Assembly (NCBI GenBank): GCA_025526915.1
Contig: JAHLKH010000102.1
Span: 29,276 to 93,275, forward strand
Source of the DNA: Entophlyctis helioformis
Lineage: Eukaryota > Chytridiomycota > Chytridiomycetes > Chytridiales > Chytriomycetaceae
Reading direction: 5' to 3'
Length of the DNA stretch: 64,000 nt
Positions 47,900-58,303 of the stretch are shown piece after piece; positions within the stretch are counted from its first letter, which is position 1, and each line of letters starts with the position of its first letter. The notes under the pieces were generated by a model that saw nothing but the letters and a program-made list of their open reading frames with translations, made no database searches and was not told the DNA's origin. A program made the translations under genes and the position numbers.

Positions 47900-48218
47900 T
47901 TGAACGCAGGATTCCTTTAAATAGAGGGCCTGCCCCCGCCCAGCTCAGTCACTCAGATACAATTTAGAAGTAAGTTGCCCAGCTCTGCTCTGCTCTGTTC
48001 TGCTCTGTTCTGCTCTGCTCTGCTCTGCTCTGCTCTGCTCTGCTCTGCTCTGCATCAGCGGGCTTCCCGTTGAGTCTGTCGCTGCCTGGAGCGCTGTGCA
48101 TCGAGTTTTGCTGTTGCTGGCTGTCCGGCGAGCACACGATGCTGCTCTGCCCCGCTCTGCCCCGCTCTGCCCCCACGAGTGCACCATATGCTGACCACCA
48201 TGCCGACGGTGCACAGTC
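47900..48218 (+). promoter_or_regulatory. Strong promoter and 5'-UTR intron of the secreted repeat protein
   Basis: A TATA-like TTTAAATA (47916-47923) lies about 25-30 bp before a CAGCTCAGTCACTCAG start-site-like stretch. A perfect donor GTAAGT at 47970 and an acceptor CAG at 48214-48216, two bases before the ATG context, suggest a 247-bp intron in the 5' UTR. That intron is filled by TCTGC pentanucleotide repeats (about 47980-48055). A TATA box is unusual among the genes of this window and fits high expression. Confidence 0.65.
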
Positions 48219-49208
48219 ATGAAGGTCGCATCCATCGTTCTTGCCCTCGCCGCTTCGGTCGTTGCCCTCCCCGCCTACATCGCCAAGCCCGCCCCCGAGC
48301 CCGAGACGCCCGCCGTCTACGGCGAGACCCCCGCTCCCGAGCCTGTCCCCGCCACCACCCCCTGCGCCGACAAGTACGGCAAGGAGACCCCCGCCCCCAA
48401 GCCCGAGCCCAGCCCCGCTGGCTACGGCAAGGACGCCCCTGCCCCCGCTGCCACCACCCCCGCTGGTGACAAGTACGGCAAGGAGACCCCTGCCCCCGAG
48501 CCCGAGACCCCCGCTGGCGGCTACTACGGCAAGGACTCTGAGGAGACCCCTGCCCCCAAGCCCGAGCCCGCTGGTGACAAGTACGGCAAGGACTCCAAGG
48601 AGACCCCCGCCCCTGAGCCCGAGACCCCCGCTGGCGGCTACTACGGCAAGGACTCCAAGGAGACCCCCGCTCCCGAGGCCGAGACCACCCCCGCCGACAA
48701 GTACGGCAAGGGTGCCGAGACTCCCGCCCCCAAGAAGAAGTGTGTCCCCAAGACCAAGGGCACCGGCAAGGAGACCCCCGCTCCTGAGCCCACCCCCGCT
48801 CCCTACGGCAAGGAGACTCCCGCTCCCGAGCCCGAGACCCCCGCTGGCGGCAAGTATGGCAAGGACGGCAAGGAGACCCCTGCCCCCGAGCCCGAGACCC
48901 CCGCTGGTGGCAAGTACGGCAAGGAGACTCCCGCCCCCGAGCCCGAGACTCCCTACGGCAAGGAGACCCCCGCTCCCGAGCCCAAGCCCGCCACCACCCC
49001 CTGCGACGGCAAGTACGGCAAGGAGACTCCCGCCCCCGAGCCCGAGACTCCCTACGGCAAGGAGACCCCCGCTCCCGAGCCCAAGCCCGCCACCACCCCC
49101 TGCGACGGCAAGTACGGCAAGGAGACCCCCGCCCCTGAGCCCACCCCTGCTGGCTACGGCGACGCCCCTGCCCCCCAGGTCACCAAGGTTGCCGCCGTCT
49201 ACTACTAG
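48219..49208 (+). CDS. Secreted Pro/Glu/Thr-rich repeat protein (cell wall or matrix)
   Basis: A single exon of 329 codons. A signal peptide (MKVASIVLALAASVVALPAY) is followed by about twenty repeats built from KYGKETPAPEPETPAG and variants (PAPKPEPAGDKYGKDSKET), with a few Cys residues (TTPCADKYGK, TTPCDGKYGK) and one KKKCVPKTKGTGK module, ending in VTKVAAVYY. No catalytic domain. Codon use is strikingly uniform (Pro CCC, Ala GCC, Glu GAG, Lys AAG, Thr ACC), unlike most neighbours, which together with the TATA box and 5' UTR intron implies an abundant product. A cell-wall or extracellular coat protein is inferred. The transposon inserted 59 bp past its stop. Confidence 0.88.
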   Translation: MKVASIVLALAASVVALPAYIAKPAPEPETPAVYGETPAPEPVPATTPCADKYGKETPAPKPEPSPAGYGKDAPAPAATTPAGDKYGKETPAPEPETPAGGYYGKDSEETPAPKPEPAGDKYGKDSKETPAPEPETPAGGYYGKDSKETPAPEAETTPADKYGKGAETPAPKKKCVPKTKGTGKETPAPEPTPAPYGKETPAPEPETPAGGKYGKDGKETPAPEPETPAGGKYGKETPAPEPETPYGKETPAPEPKPATTPCDGKYGKETPAPEPETPYGKETPAPEPKPATTPCDGKYGKETPAPEPTPAGYGDAPAPQVTKVAAVYY

Positions 49209-49259
49209 ATGCGCGATCGATGACTGAAAACTTTGCATCCCGAATAACAAACACCATGT

Positions 49260-49267
49260 GAATTTCT
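49260..49267. repeat. 8-bp target-site duplication, left copy
   Basis: GAATTTCT directly abuts the left terminal inverted repeat and is repeated exactly at 58327-58334 next to the right one. Confidence 0.93.
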
Positions 49268-49290
49268 GGCCCGATATTCATACAATTACC
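49268..49290 (+). repeat. Left terminal inverted repeat
   Basis: 23 bp beginning GGCCCGATATTCATAC, matching the right end (58304-58326, inverted) at 19 of 23 positions. Confidence 0.9.
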
Positions 49291-49490
49291 AAGCGTTTTG
49301 GAATTAAATTCGACCCGAGAGGCGTCGAATGCAAACCCATACATCACGTGATTCAAGGCTCGCGTCAGCAACGAGCATGGACGACAGGCGGGCGAGGCAC
49401 ATCCAACAAGGGTCTCACCTTCTATTGAAGTTACCCGTTAGGTCGATCGGGAGGTCCCCCGATTCAAATAGTTGGTAGTGGTGGTGCAAG
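49291..49490 (-). ncRNA. Candidate Fanzor guide-RNA (fRNA/omega RNA) scaffold region
   Basis: In TnpB and Fanzor systems the guide RNA is encoded at and beyond the 3' end of the nuclease gene, ending at the element terminus, and its guide is the flanking host DNA. Here 200 bp separate the Fanzor stop (49491) from the left terminal repeat. The segment has a perfect 6-bp hairpin, ATCGGG/CCCGAT with a 6-nt loop (49446-49463). If the model holds, the RNA runs leftward on the minus strand through the terminal repeat and the guide begins AGAAATTCACATGG (complement of 49267 leftward). This is an inference from position; no conserved fRNA sequence could be compared. Confidence 0.4.
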
Positions 49491-52400
49491 TCAGAGTGCC
49501 AAAGGCTTGTCATGCGAGACAACACATGGCTGGCAACCAGGCTTGGGCACGACACTTGCACGCCGCTGGATGGCAGTATGCATTGCCTTGATGTCTGCAA
49601 GGTACTCTGGCGTGGCTGGATCGTCACTGGCTGGCGTGTGCGTCAAATAGAGCGGCCGGTGTCCAAAGAGCAGATGCCACAGTGCGACCATCCCGATGTT
49701 GGTGGCTCCAAGCACGTCTCGGTGGTAGACAGTCTCGCAGTCTGTGCACTCGTAGCGTCGCAGGTTGGTGCGGTTCTCGTATGGGATCCGCTGCTTGCAC
49801 TGCGGGCACATCTGGCTGGTCAGGTTCTCGTTGCAGCGGTAGATCTGTGTGTGTGTGTGTGGCATGATCGTGTGGTCAGTTGGTGCACAGATGGATGGAT
49901 GGATGGATGGACAGCGTGGCATCAGACGCACATAGGCATATCCAGACGACCGCAGATGCCTGATGAGAAACTTCTCAAACACAGCGTGCCGGCCACCTTG
50001 GCCTGTAAAGTCGATGCCAAATGCCCAGACAACGGGAATGTTGTCCTCTGTCGACTTTGATTGGTCGACAGGGAGGCCTTGAGACGCAGCAGATGCGCGC
50101 TTGCCAGTGGTTGATCCTGCCAGCTTCATGATGCCCTCAAGAGCGTTTCCGCGAATTGACATGCTGTTGCTGCGCATGGTGAACCGCTTGGCCTTGACCT
50201 TCTGTGGAATGCCATGTCATGCCATGCCGTCCAGTGTGATCAGCAGGCGATCAAGCAGCATGGCGGTCATGTCAATAGGCATCCAGAAACAGAGAAAACG
50301 TACCCGTGCATTCAGGAATGGCGAGCAGTACACACGGCAGCGCAGATCCCAAAAGGCTCTCTCGCCAGGCTTGAAGTTTGGATCAGCATGCTTTGCTGTC
50401 TTGAATGCAATGGCCTCGTGGACGTCGGTTGCCTTGGCATATCGATCAGCAAACCTGGCACAAGAGACAGGCACTGTGAGTTGATCTGGTCAAGAGTGTG
50501 TGTGGCAGAGTCATTGCATGCATACCACCGCTGAAGGCTGTGCTCAGCTCGTGCCATGCCAGAGGAGAGCACATAGTTGGCCTCGAGCGTGTATGTCTCC
50601 TCCTTGACATTGACCAGCATGCTGGACGCGCCATACAGGTACTGCTGGCCCCAATCAAGGCTGACAACGCGAACAGTCTGGTAGCCTTGGTCAGTGAACA
50701 GGTTGTTGGCTTTGAGGATGTTGCGCAGTCGCTGCGAGGCGTAAAAGTTGCGCAGGGCCTGTCGTGCCATGGCATGAGTGAGGAATGTGCAATGCAAGTG
50801 CACCAAAGTGCGAGTTTAGCATGCAAGTGGCTTACAGGATTGGGTGCTTTTGGCTTGGTGGCTGTGGATGGCATGTCAGTTGCTGCTGGTGCCAAGTGTG
50901 CATCATAATGGCACAGCAACTCACATTCGCCATCCATGTGATCATGCCCATCATTGGCCTCATCTGTTGAGAATGTGTGTGCGAGCGCGTGTGATAATGA
51001 AGTTACCTTATCCTACCAAATCCAACTCATCATCATCATCATCATCATCAGAATCATCATCATCAACAACCCACAGCTGCTGGCCTGAAGACACCAGATT
51101 GGAGCATGCAGAGCAAGGCGGCAGTCAGAATCAATGTGTGCACCAAAGCATCCAAGCACGCCACATACAGCAAGGTGACTCTGGACGGTCTGTGCGGCCA
51201 TTGAGAGCCAGTTGAAAGATGCTGTATCCATCCGTCCTGACGCTGCCTGTCAGGATTGCCTTGGCTGGTCTTGCTCGACGTGCCGCATCAATCGCAGCCT
51301 TGATATGCTCCTCGCACTCCTTGCCAACCAGACCCTGCTCGTCAGCCTCTTGCGTCGCCTTGGCTGTGGCCTTGGCAACCACGTCCATCTCATCTTTGGC
51401 TTGTGCAGGTGTCTGGAAGCGACCTTTCTCGGGGCGGAGGCCGGGAAGCAGGACGTCGAGAACACAGAGCTCTTGGCTTGCGCTGAATGCGTCTTGGATC
51501 TTGCTATTGGGCGTCTTAAGCTCCAAGTCTTCATCTTTGTAGTCTTGGACAAAAGTGCAGTGTCAGCATCAAAATCATACAAGCATGGCATAAACAAGTG
51601 CGACCTACTGAGTGCATCCAGAAGCTCCAGTCGCAATTTCTGCAAAGCATCACTCTGCTTGCCATTCTTGCGCTCATCCGTGGTCCCCATTACCGCCCAA
51701 AAGAGGGTGGCCTCGGTAATGAGGATGAACGGGTCGCGGCTCGCCGCCTCAGGGCACAACTTGATTGTTGTGCCAACAGCAAGCTTGCGCAGCTCGTAAA
51801 AGATCCTGATCTCTGAGAGTGACGCATTGCTCAAGATCGGCACAAGCACATGCAATGCTTGCGGGATTGTATCAAGACCGCCGTTGTCTGTGGCTGGAAG
51901 CGTGCTGGGTGTCGCGGCCACGGTGGTGGCCTTGTCCTTCCTGCCCCGTTGCCTCTTGGGTTTGGCACTGTTGGTGGCTGATGAAGAGGTGGACCGGTCG
52001 TGCTTGAGACCCAAGGCAGGAGGGGCAGCGTCTTGAGCAGCGTGTAGTGAGGCGTCCTCAGTGGCCGGTGGTGTGGTTGATGCTGGCCCTTTGCGCCTTT
52101 GTTTCTTGCGCGTCGGTGGGCTTGGTGTGGCGACCTCGGCAGCAGTGCGTTTGGCATCCTTGGCGGCGGCATGCTTGGCATCCTCAGTGGTCTTCTTAAT
52201 GATCCCGATCCACCTGTCAACATCCTTGGCAGACGCACCCTGCACCAGGCTGTGAGCTGCATCAACCAACAGCTTGGACTGGTTGGTCATAAAATGGGTG
52301 GCCAGCATGCGGCCAACGTCGCGTGCAAGGTTGTTGTAGATGTCGTGCCTTGCTTTTGCACAAAGGCTGCTATCAAGCCTGTAGGGCAGGACAGCCTCCA

Positions 52401-53373
52401 TAGTGTCCGTGTGCGCAGCGTCTGCCGTCGGTGCACTCTTCTGCATCAAGGCAGACAGATCTGCATTCGCCTGCTCCACAGCCGACTGGAACTCATTGGC
52501 CTTGGTTGTCGCTGTCTGCTGCATGCGTGCTGTCCGTGAGATTGACTTCCGTGTGCCTGCTTTCCACGTCGCTGCTTGCCGTGTGGTTTTCAGTGCTGCA
52601 GATGCCTGCTGTGTCGCGTCCACCTGCTCTGCCTTCCGTCTCCATGTCCGATGTATGATCAGCTGCATCACGGTGACAATCCAGCAGTGGACAGGGTACT
52701 TGATCGCATGCGGCTGGACCATCTTATCATCCGCCATGATGTATCCAATGTGATATAGCAGCATGTCCAAAGCACCCTCGCCACCAGACGTGCTGCTGGT
52801 GAGCGCCGTGAGCAGCTCATTTGCAGTTGGGACTGCTGGCGGCTGGGCGGCTGGCAATGATGCGCCGGCGCTGCTGGCTGCTGTTGCTGCTGTTGCTGTT
52901 GTTGCTGCCACAGTCTGCAATGCATTTGCAAAGGTGCAGATCTCAAGCACCGTGTCGCACTCGAGAGGCACCAAACTGCCATAGCGAGGAATCTCCGTGT
53001 CGCTGCTATGTGGTCCTGTGCCATACATCAACCATGCATTGATGCGCTTTTGGAGGATGCACCTGCCCGTTGTCTGCATTGTGCCCTTGCCCTCGCCGAG
53101 GTCGTCTGGGTTGATGTAGTAGTATGTTTTCACACTGCCACTAGTGACTTGCATCACGCAGTAGTCAAGTGGCAGTGGCGCATCTGGGCTGAGCTTGACA
53201 AGAACCTCGACTATCGCACCGATCAATGCGAGGACAGCACACAAGAGGCCGGCTGTGTAATCGTACACCGTCAGGAGGGCATCCTTTCTGACCGAAATGG
53301 CCGTCTGCTTGGCCAGTGGTGTCTTGGTATGGGTCCCGAAATACTTTGTATACTCTGGCTTGTTTGACAGCAT
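49491..53373 (-). CDS. Fanzor1 RNA-guided endonuclease (eukaryotic TnpB)
   Basis: Nine exons (53373-51609, 51543-51169, 51084-51017, 50958-50925, 50861-50836, 50758-50526, 50454-50304, 50201-49932, 49844-49491) give 1,091 residues from the ATG at 53373. The C-terminal half has the Fanzor/TnpB hallmarks: RuvC-I Asp in VRVVSLDWGQQYL (about D791), VVWAFGIDFTGQGGRHAV, the alternative-position Glu in YRCNENLTSQMCPQC (about E980), a C4 zinc finger (about C987, C990, C1007, C1010) and RuvC-III VYHRDVLGATNIG (about D1017). The published Fanzor pattern D-x(125-275)-[TS][TS]-xx-C4 zinc finger-RD is met. Upstream, LTGSVRTDGYSIFQLALN resembles the conserved Fanzor DGxS segment. The first ~580 residues are a Lys/Ala-rich extension with basic clusters (TRKKQRRKGP, KPKRQRGRKDK), probably nuclear-localising. 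It may be spliced to the nuclease upstream. Confidence 0.88.
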
Positions 53374-53380
53374 CTTCTGC

Positions 53381-56300
53381 TCATTTCACGAGTGCACCAG
53401 TCAGCCTCACAACACCAAGCATCCAGAGCAACATGGCAACCAAACCCCATACCGCCAGATCCACAATCATAACACGGCTGTTATGCTGTGCCTCATCCCC
53501 ATCCTCATCCTCATCCTTGCCCTTGCCCTTGCCCTTGCGCTTGCTCTTGCTCTTGCTCTTGCTCTTGCTCTTGCTCTTGCTGTTGCTGTTGATCTTGTCC
53601 TCATCCTTGTACTTTGGTGCTTTGCGATGATGCTGCACGTTTTTCCGACTGTCTGGTGTTTTGACTTTGAGGACCCCATTGACTGTCTGGACTGGCCCTG
53701 ATGTCACGCAGCAATTGCCCGCAACATCCAGATGTGTCGCCCATCTATCATGATATTCGTGTCTACCAGCAGAATCCATGTCAGCAAGCACAATCAGGGC
53801 TTGCAGCATGCCATCTGCCACTTACGTGCTTGTAGTTGTTGGAGATGGGGCCTTCCGGTGGCGTCGCCCTGACTTCTTCTTGTTTTTCTTGATGGTATTC
53901 TCGGTCGCAGCCTTCTCAGCTCGCTCGGCATTCTCCTTTGCATGTGCAGCCTCTGTCTCCTCAGAGAATTGGAATGGCGCCTGCCGTGGTTGGATGCAGC
54001 ATCAGGCATCCCTTCCTTGTGCACGCAACACAGTCACAATCACCAATGGTGCCCTGTAACCTACCGTCGTATTAGTGTCATCAAGTACACCAACGAGAAG
54101 TTTCTTGCGGTTTGCTTGTTCAGGGCGATCGTTGTCAGATGACTTGGGCAGCGGTGGAGGAGCACCAGCCTGTGGAGTAGAATGATCAGCAATCGTGCCA
54201 AATCAGTACAGGCACACACTGTCAGTGGAAGATGAGACGCACGGCAGCTTGCTCAATGACTTTCTGCAGCAGGGCAATGGCTGTTTGACGCTGATTGACG
54301 AGCATGATTGAATTGCCCTTGCTGATACATCGATTCTTGAGGCCATTCAAGTCATTCAGCAGGTTTGTGGCCTCATCATGGATAACTGCAAACGTGTCTG
54401 CCGGCACCACTCTTGTGCTGATCCGTCCGCGGTACTTGGTCTTCTTCTTGCCTGTATCTGCAATAGCACATTCAACAAAAACGGCACTGTGAGTGGATTG
54501 CATCAACCATTTCAATGCAAGCAGAATATACTTGGAGTGGCTGTATGCCGGAAGGGGGCATTTTGTGGATGCACAATCTCATCCAGCTGTGTCTTCATTC
54601 TTGGAGCAACAGTCTGTCCAGGAGCAATGGATCGAGTCAGTCACATTCAAGATCAACAACCATGTGTGGTGCAAGAGCAACGGCATGCATCCAAGCCATG
54701 CAGCAACTTACAAAAGCATGCCAAATCATCTGATCCGCCTTACTGAGCACCATGTAATCATCTGGCTCAATGGACTGCTCGCGCACAATCTGCAGCAACT
54801 GTGCACTAGCCGCCCTGCAGATGGCTGCGAGGATGTCACGGCTAGTGACTCCATCATACTTGCTCGCAAGGAGATCAACTGTTTGCTCTATGATGGCGTC
54901 CAATGCCACGTGGCAGCCATTGACCTCCTTGAATGCCACATCCAGCTGCCTGCTGGCAACAATGCCATTGGCAAGCTGTTTGACGCGATCGCTCGTCAAG
55001 TGGACAGGTGGGACACCAGTCTTGGCTTGCTGCTGCAGCTGCTGCGCAGTATGGATCAAACAGCAACCAGGCGATGAGCACCTGCACAATAACGAGATCG
55101 CAGCATCAGAAACAGGAAAGCCATGTCAGTTTTCCAGAAACACCACAGATGGCATACATGCATACTTGGCTCCAGCCGAGGCTGTCACATTGACATACAT
55201 GTGGTTGGCATTGCCTTGTTGAGGCCCAGATCTGTGCAAGGCATGCAATTGTGTCAATGCCAATATGTCCATAATATCCTTCAAGAATAGACTTGCCTCG
55301 CGACAATCGGGGCTGCAGTCATGCCAACTGGCGCTTTGGGCTCAATTCGGTCGACAAAGACTGAGAATGCGTTCTTGAACATTGGTATGAGGCTCTTGTC
55401 ATGGCTCTTGGCCAAGTCCTTGATGTACGCATCCCTGAGGTCATACATGAACACCTTGGCCTCTTCAGGAGTCTCGAGTTTTCTATAGAGCTCGGCCTCC
55501 TTGCCATCCAACTTGGCCGCCTTGCGATCGAACCACGCGTTAATGAACTTGGCAGCGGCCGCGATCCCTGAAGGCAATACAAGCAGAATCGCGCATGAAG
55601 ACAACAAATGGCATGTGAGTCATGACAGACAACAAAACAGGCGCAGCAACTCACCATGGCGATTGCGGCCAAAAAAGTCTGTATGAGAAAACGCTGCGAC
55701 ACCCTGACATGCACTGCGAAAATCCCGAACGCCCAATGCAGACGCAGTTGAGGCCATACCGCCATGGTTGTATGAGCGAGGCTGGTTAAACCGCCCATGC
55801 TGCAAGTGGGTCACAACGACACCACATTGACCAGCACAATGAGCAACCAGATCAGAGTCATTGGAGACAACAACGACTGGCTTGTCACTGTCACAAAATG
55901 GAGACTGTGAGCCATCAGTCACAGTAGAATGATCCAAGGCAATGTTACCTTGGCTCGCGAACATGGCGGGCAATGCATACATCAGCCTCATAATCACACC
56001 AGCATACCGTGCATCCCTTCTTTTTGCCAACAAGCTCGTTGAGGGCTGCAACAATGTGCTGTTTGTCGCTCTGCGTCAATGTGAAAAATCGGCCAAGAGC
56101 ATGGGTCTCCTTTCTGAGTGGCCAACAGCAGAAGATGGTTAGTAAGGCAGCCACACAGCAGAGAGTAGCAAACCTACTTGGTCATCAACCCAATCTGCTT
56201 GTATTCTTGACGGCGGAACGCATACCGCAGGACCTTGACCGCCGCATGCAGCATCTTGAGTGCGCGGTGTCGGTGCTCGATCTTGATTCCCGCGTCTCCG

Positions 56301-56494
56301 CAGCGACCGTCGACGTGGAATTTGATGGTGTGGCCGTCGCCGACCGACGCCATGAACAGCTCAATGGCCGGCTTGACGATGGCCTTCCAGGCATCCTTGG
56401 AGTCGGGCAAGCTGAACGATGCTGAGGCGATGAGCTGCGAGTAGAATACGCTTAGCATGTCAATGTGTAACATGCTGCTGATGAAGTCGTCTGT

Positions 56495-56544
<50 letters not shown>

Positions 56545-56691
56545 GTTTGCTGTTGCTGTTGTTGCTGGTCGCTGTTGCTGCAGTGTGCTGTGGACCACGT
56601 GCTGCACGACCTGGCTGAGTGCTGTGCCAGCAAGGTAGAGCCAGACGGCACAGCCTAGCTTGAGCATTCTCAAGTAGCCGCGGACCGTCAT
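53381..56691 (-). CDS. FEN1/XPG-like structure-specific nuclease of the transposon
   Basis: From ATG 56691 (MTVRGYLRMLK, like the MGIxGL start of FEN1) spliced pieces give LHIDMLSVFYSQLI, KFHVDGRCGDAG with EHRHRALKMLHAAVKV, CTVCWCDYEADVCIARHV, VVVVSNDSDLVAHCAGQCGV, and AAFSHTDFFGRNRHG. These match, in order, the FEN1 acidic residues of the N domain (ID, DG), the I domain (EAD), the (N/E)DSD motif and the G-x-DY-type helix-two-turn-helix. Downstream are helical segments, a GC-AG intron near 55290, a Lys-rich tail and (KS)n repeats; the frame can stop at 53381. The N-terminal exon border runs into a CAG/CAA repeat (56482-56550) and is uncertain. Roles in flap or hairpin cleavage during transposition are inference. 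Academ-type transposons are, as I recall, the known elements with an XPG-like nuclease. Confidence 0.72.
56482..56550. repeat. GCTGTT hexanucleotide repeat in nuclease gene
   Basis: About ten GCTGTT (AACAGC) units near the start of the FEN1-like gene. It reads as a Gln, Asn-Ser or Thr-Ala run depending on frame; it may be intronic, since AACAG endings offer many acceptors. Confidence 0.85.
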
Positions 56692-56963
56692 GTTGCGTGG
56701 TGCTGGTGCGTGGGATGGGGTGTGTGTGTGTGTGTGTGTTTGTTTGCGGGCAAACACGGCGCGTTCCAAAGTGGCGCGCTTTGATCAGATCTGATGGGCG
56801 GAGTTGAACTTTTCATTGCATGAAAACAGAGAGCGAGTCGATAGAGAGCGAGCATCCAGGCACTCGCCGCCCACTGTCCAACAGCCATAGAGGGAGCAGC
56901 GAGCACCAACAGCCAGGCGTTCAAGATGCGGTCGTGTGTTGCTGGCACAGTCATTGATGCCAC

Positions 56964-58184
56964 TCAGTGCGCAGCTTGACATGCACTGTGCAGCATCACT
57001 TTGCGTGTCATGAGCTGCATTGCAGTGAGCCTCTCTCCGAGTGTCGTCTTCTCAGTCAATGTCCCACTGCATCCATCAATCGGCCTGATATGCATCTGCA
57101 TTGTGACCCAGTGCGATGCAGTTGGTGTTGCCTGACTGGCCAGCTGGTCCGTGGACTGGTTGGCCGATGACGCACTGCCTGCATCGCCCCTCTGCTCTGG
57201 ATTGTCCTTGTCAACAAACACAGTGCATGCAAGACTGGGATCGTCAGGACCATCGCCATCATCATCGTTGTTGTGGTTGTTGAATGAATGGAGAGTGCTT
57301 GGTCTGTCTGGCCACTCCATGTGCTGCTCAGTGGATCGCATCCAAGATGCCATCGCACCAAGTGCAATGTGGCCAGACACGCCTGCCAGCACTCGCATCC
57401 TCCTCACCAATCTCGCCTGGATCAGTGTCGTCGAGTGTGCTGCTCGTCGAGTGTGCTGCCACTGCCGAGTTTGGCATCCAAGTCGGCATGCCAATCCAGC
57501 TATCCAGCAAGCAGTTCCTGCAGCCAACTCCCAAGGATCGATCCATTGAGCACGTCTCAGTGGCTGCTCATCTGCTGCTGCTGCATTCCATGTCGCAGTG
57601 AGAATGCACCAGGCAGCTCGGTCCTGCGATGCCAATGCTCTCGCTGTCCTCTTGAACAACAACCAGATCGCCCTGTTCACGGCCGTCTTGCCGACGTCCT
57701 TGTTGCTGTTTGGAGCCGTCAGACAAGCACACAGTCAGTGTCAAGACCACGCAGACACGGCCGTCAGACTGCTGTGCCGTCGTCGTCGATGGGCAATGGA
57801 GCATGCCTGGACAGACAGCGAGTCAACGCACCTGCTTGCCTGTCTGCAGCCTGCCTTCTGTCCGCCCGGCTTGTTGGGCATGCCTCTCAGACGGCCACGA
57901 CCACGCTTTTCTGGGACGGCCCGCTCGACGGCCTGCTGCATGGCATCTGGTACGGTCCGCCTCGTCGTCCCCCCGAAGGACTCGACCAAGGAGAGCTGGA
58001 CCATATCCGTGCAGATGGGTGAAAGGGTGGCGCGCTGTCTGCTAGGCCGTGTTGAAGGTGTGGTGGAAGTGGTGGTGCTGTCGCCTGCGTCGTTGTCGTT
58101 GGGCTCGTTGTTGCTTGTGTGCAGTTGGGCGGCAAGTGCAGCAGCGTCTGGATCTGGCATGGCGCGTTGCTGCTGTGCTCGCAT
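56964..58184 (-). CDS. AT-hook protein of the transposon, unrecognised
   Basis: An ATG at 58184 opens a frame with a Thr/Ser-rich start and EKRGRGRLRGMPNK, an AT-hook (GRGR core) for minor-groove binding. A GTGCGT donor (about 57831) can join it in phase to a second exon ending at 56964, which encodes NKDVGKTAVNRAIWLLFKRT, WIDPWELAAGTACW, MRVLAGVSGHIALGAMASWM, an Asp/Asn run and LTAMQLMTRKVMLHSAC. I do not recognise the second part. It is the gene next to the right terminus and could be a terminus-binding or regulatory protein; other frames in exon 2 (for example one with VWPHCTWCDGILDAIH) are also open, so more introns are possible. Confidence 0.5.
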
Positions 58185-58217
58185 CGCTCAGTGTCTGCAC
58201 CTTGCAACGGCTCTCTA

Positions 58218-58303
58218 GATCGACCAATCACAGCGATTCCACCAGGAGTTGACCAATCACAGCGATTCCACCAGGATTGACCAATCAGGAATATTCCACC
58301 AGG
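58218..58303. repeat. Subterminal 27-bp tandem repeats with CCAAT boxes
   Basis: Three successive units of GACCAATCACAGCGATTCCA + CCAGGA(G/T)T; the third is degenerate (AGGAATATT in place of ACAGCGATT). Each contains CCAAT and CCACCAGG. They lie just inside the right terminal repeat and just upstream of the AT-hook gene, so they could be transposase-binding sites or CCAAT-type promoter elements (as ATTGG on the minus strand). Confidence 0.9.

Noticed and set aside
53381..53480. Membrane helix (VWGLVAMLLWMLGVV) at the end of the transposon nuclease
   Set aside because: Probably intron sequence: a GTATGG donor and a GAGCAG acceptor flank it in phase; a membrane anchor makes little sense here. 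Kept only as the alternative end of the nuclease.
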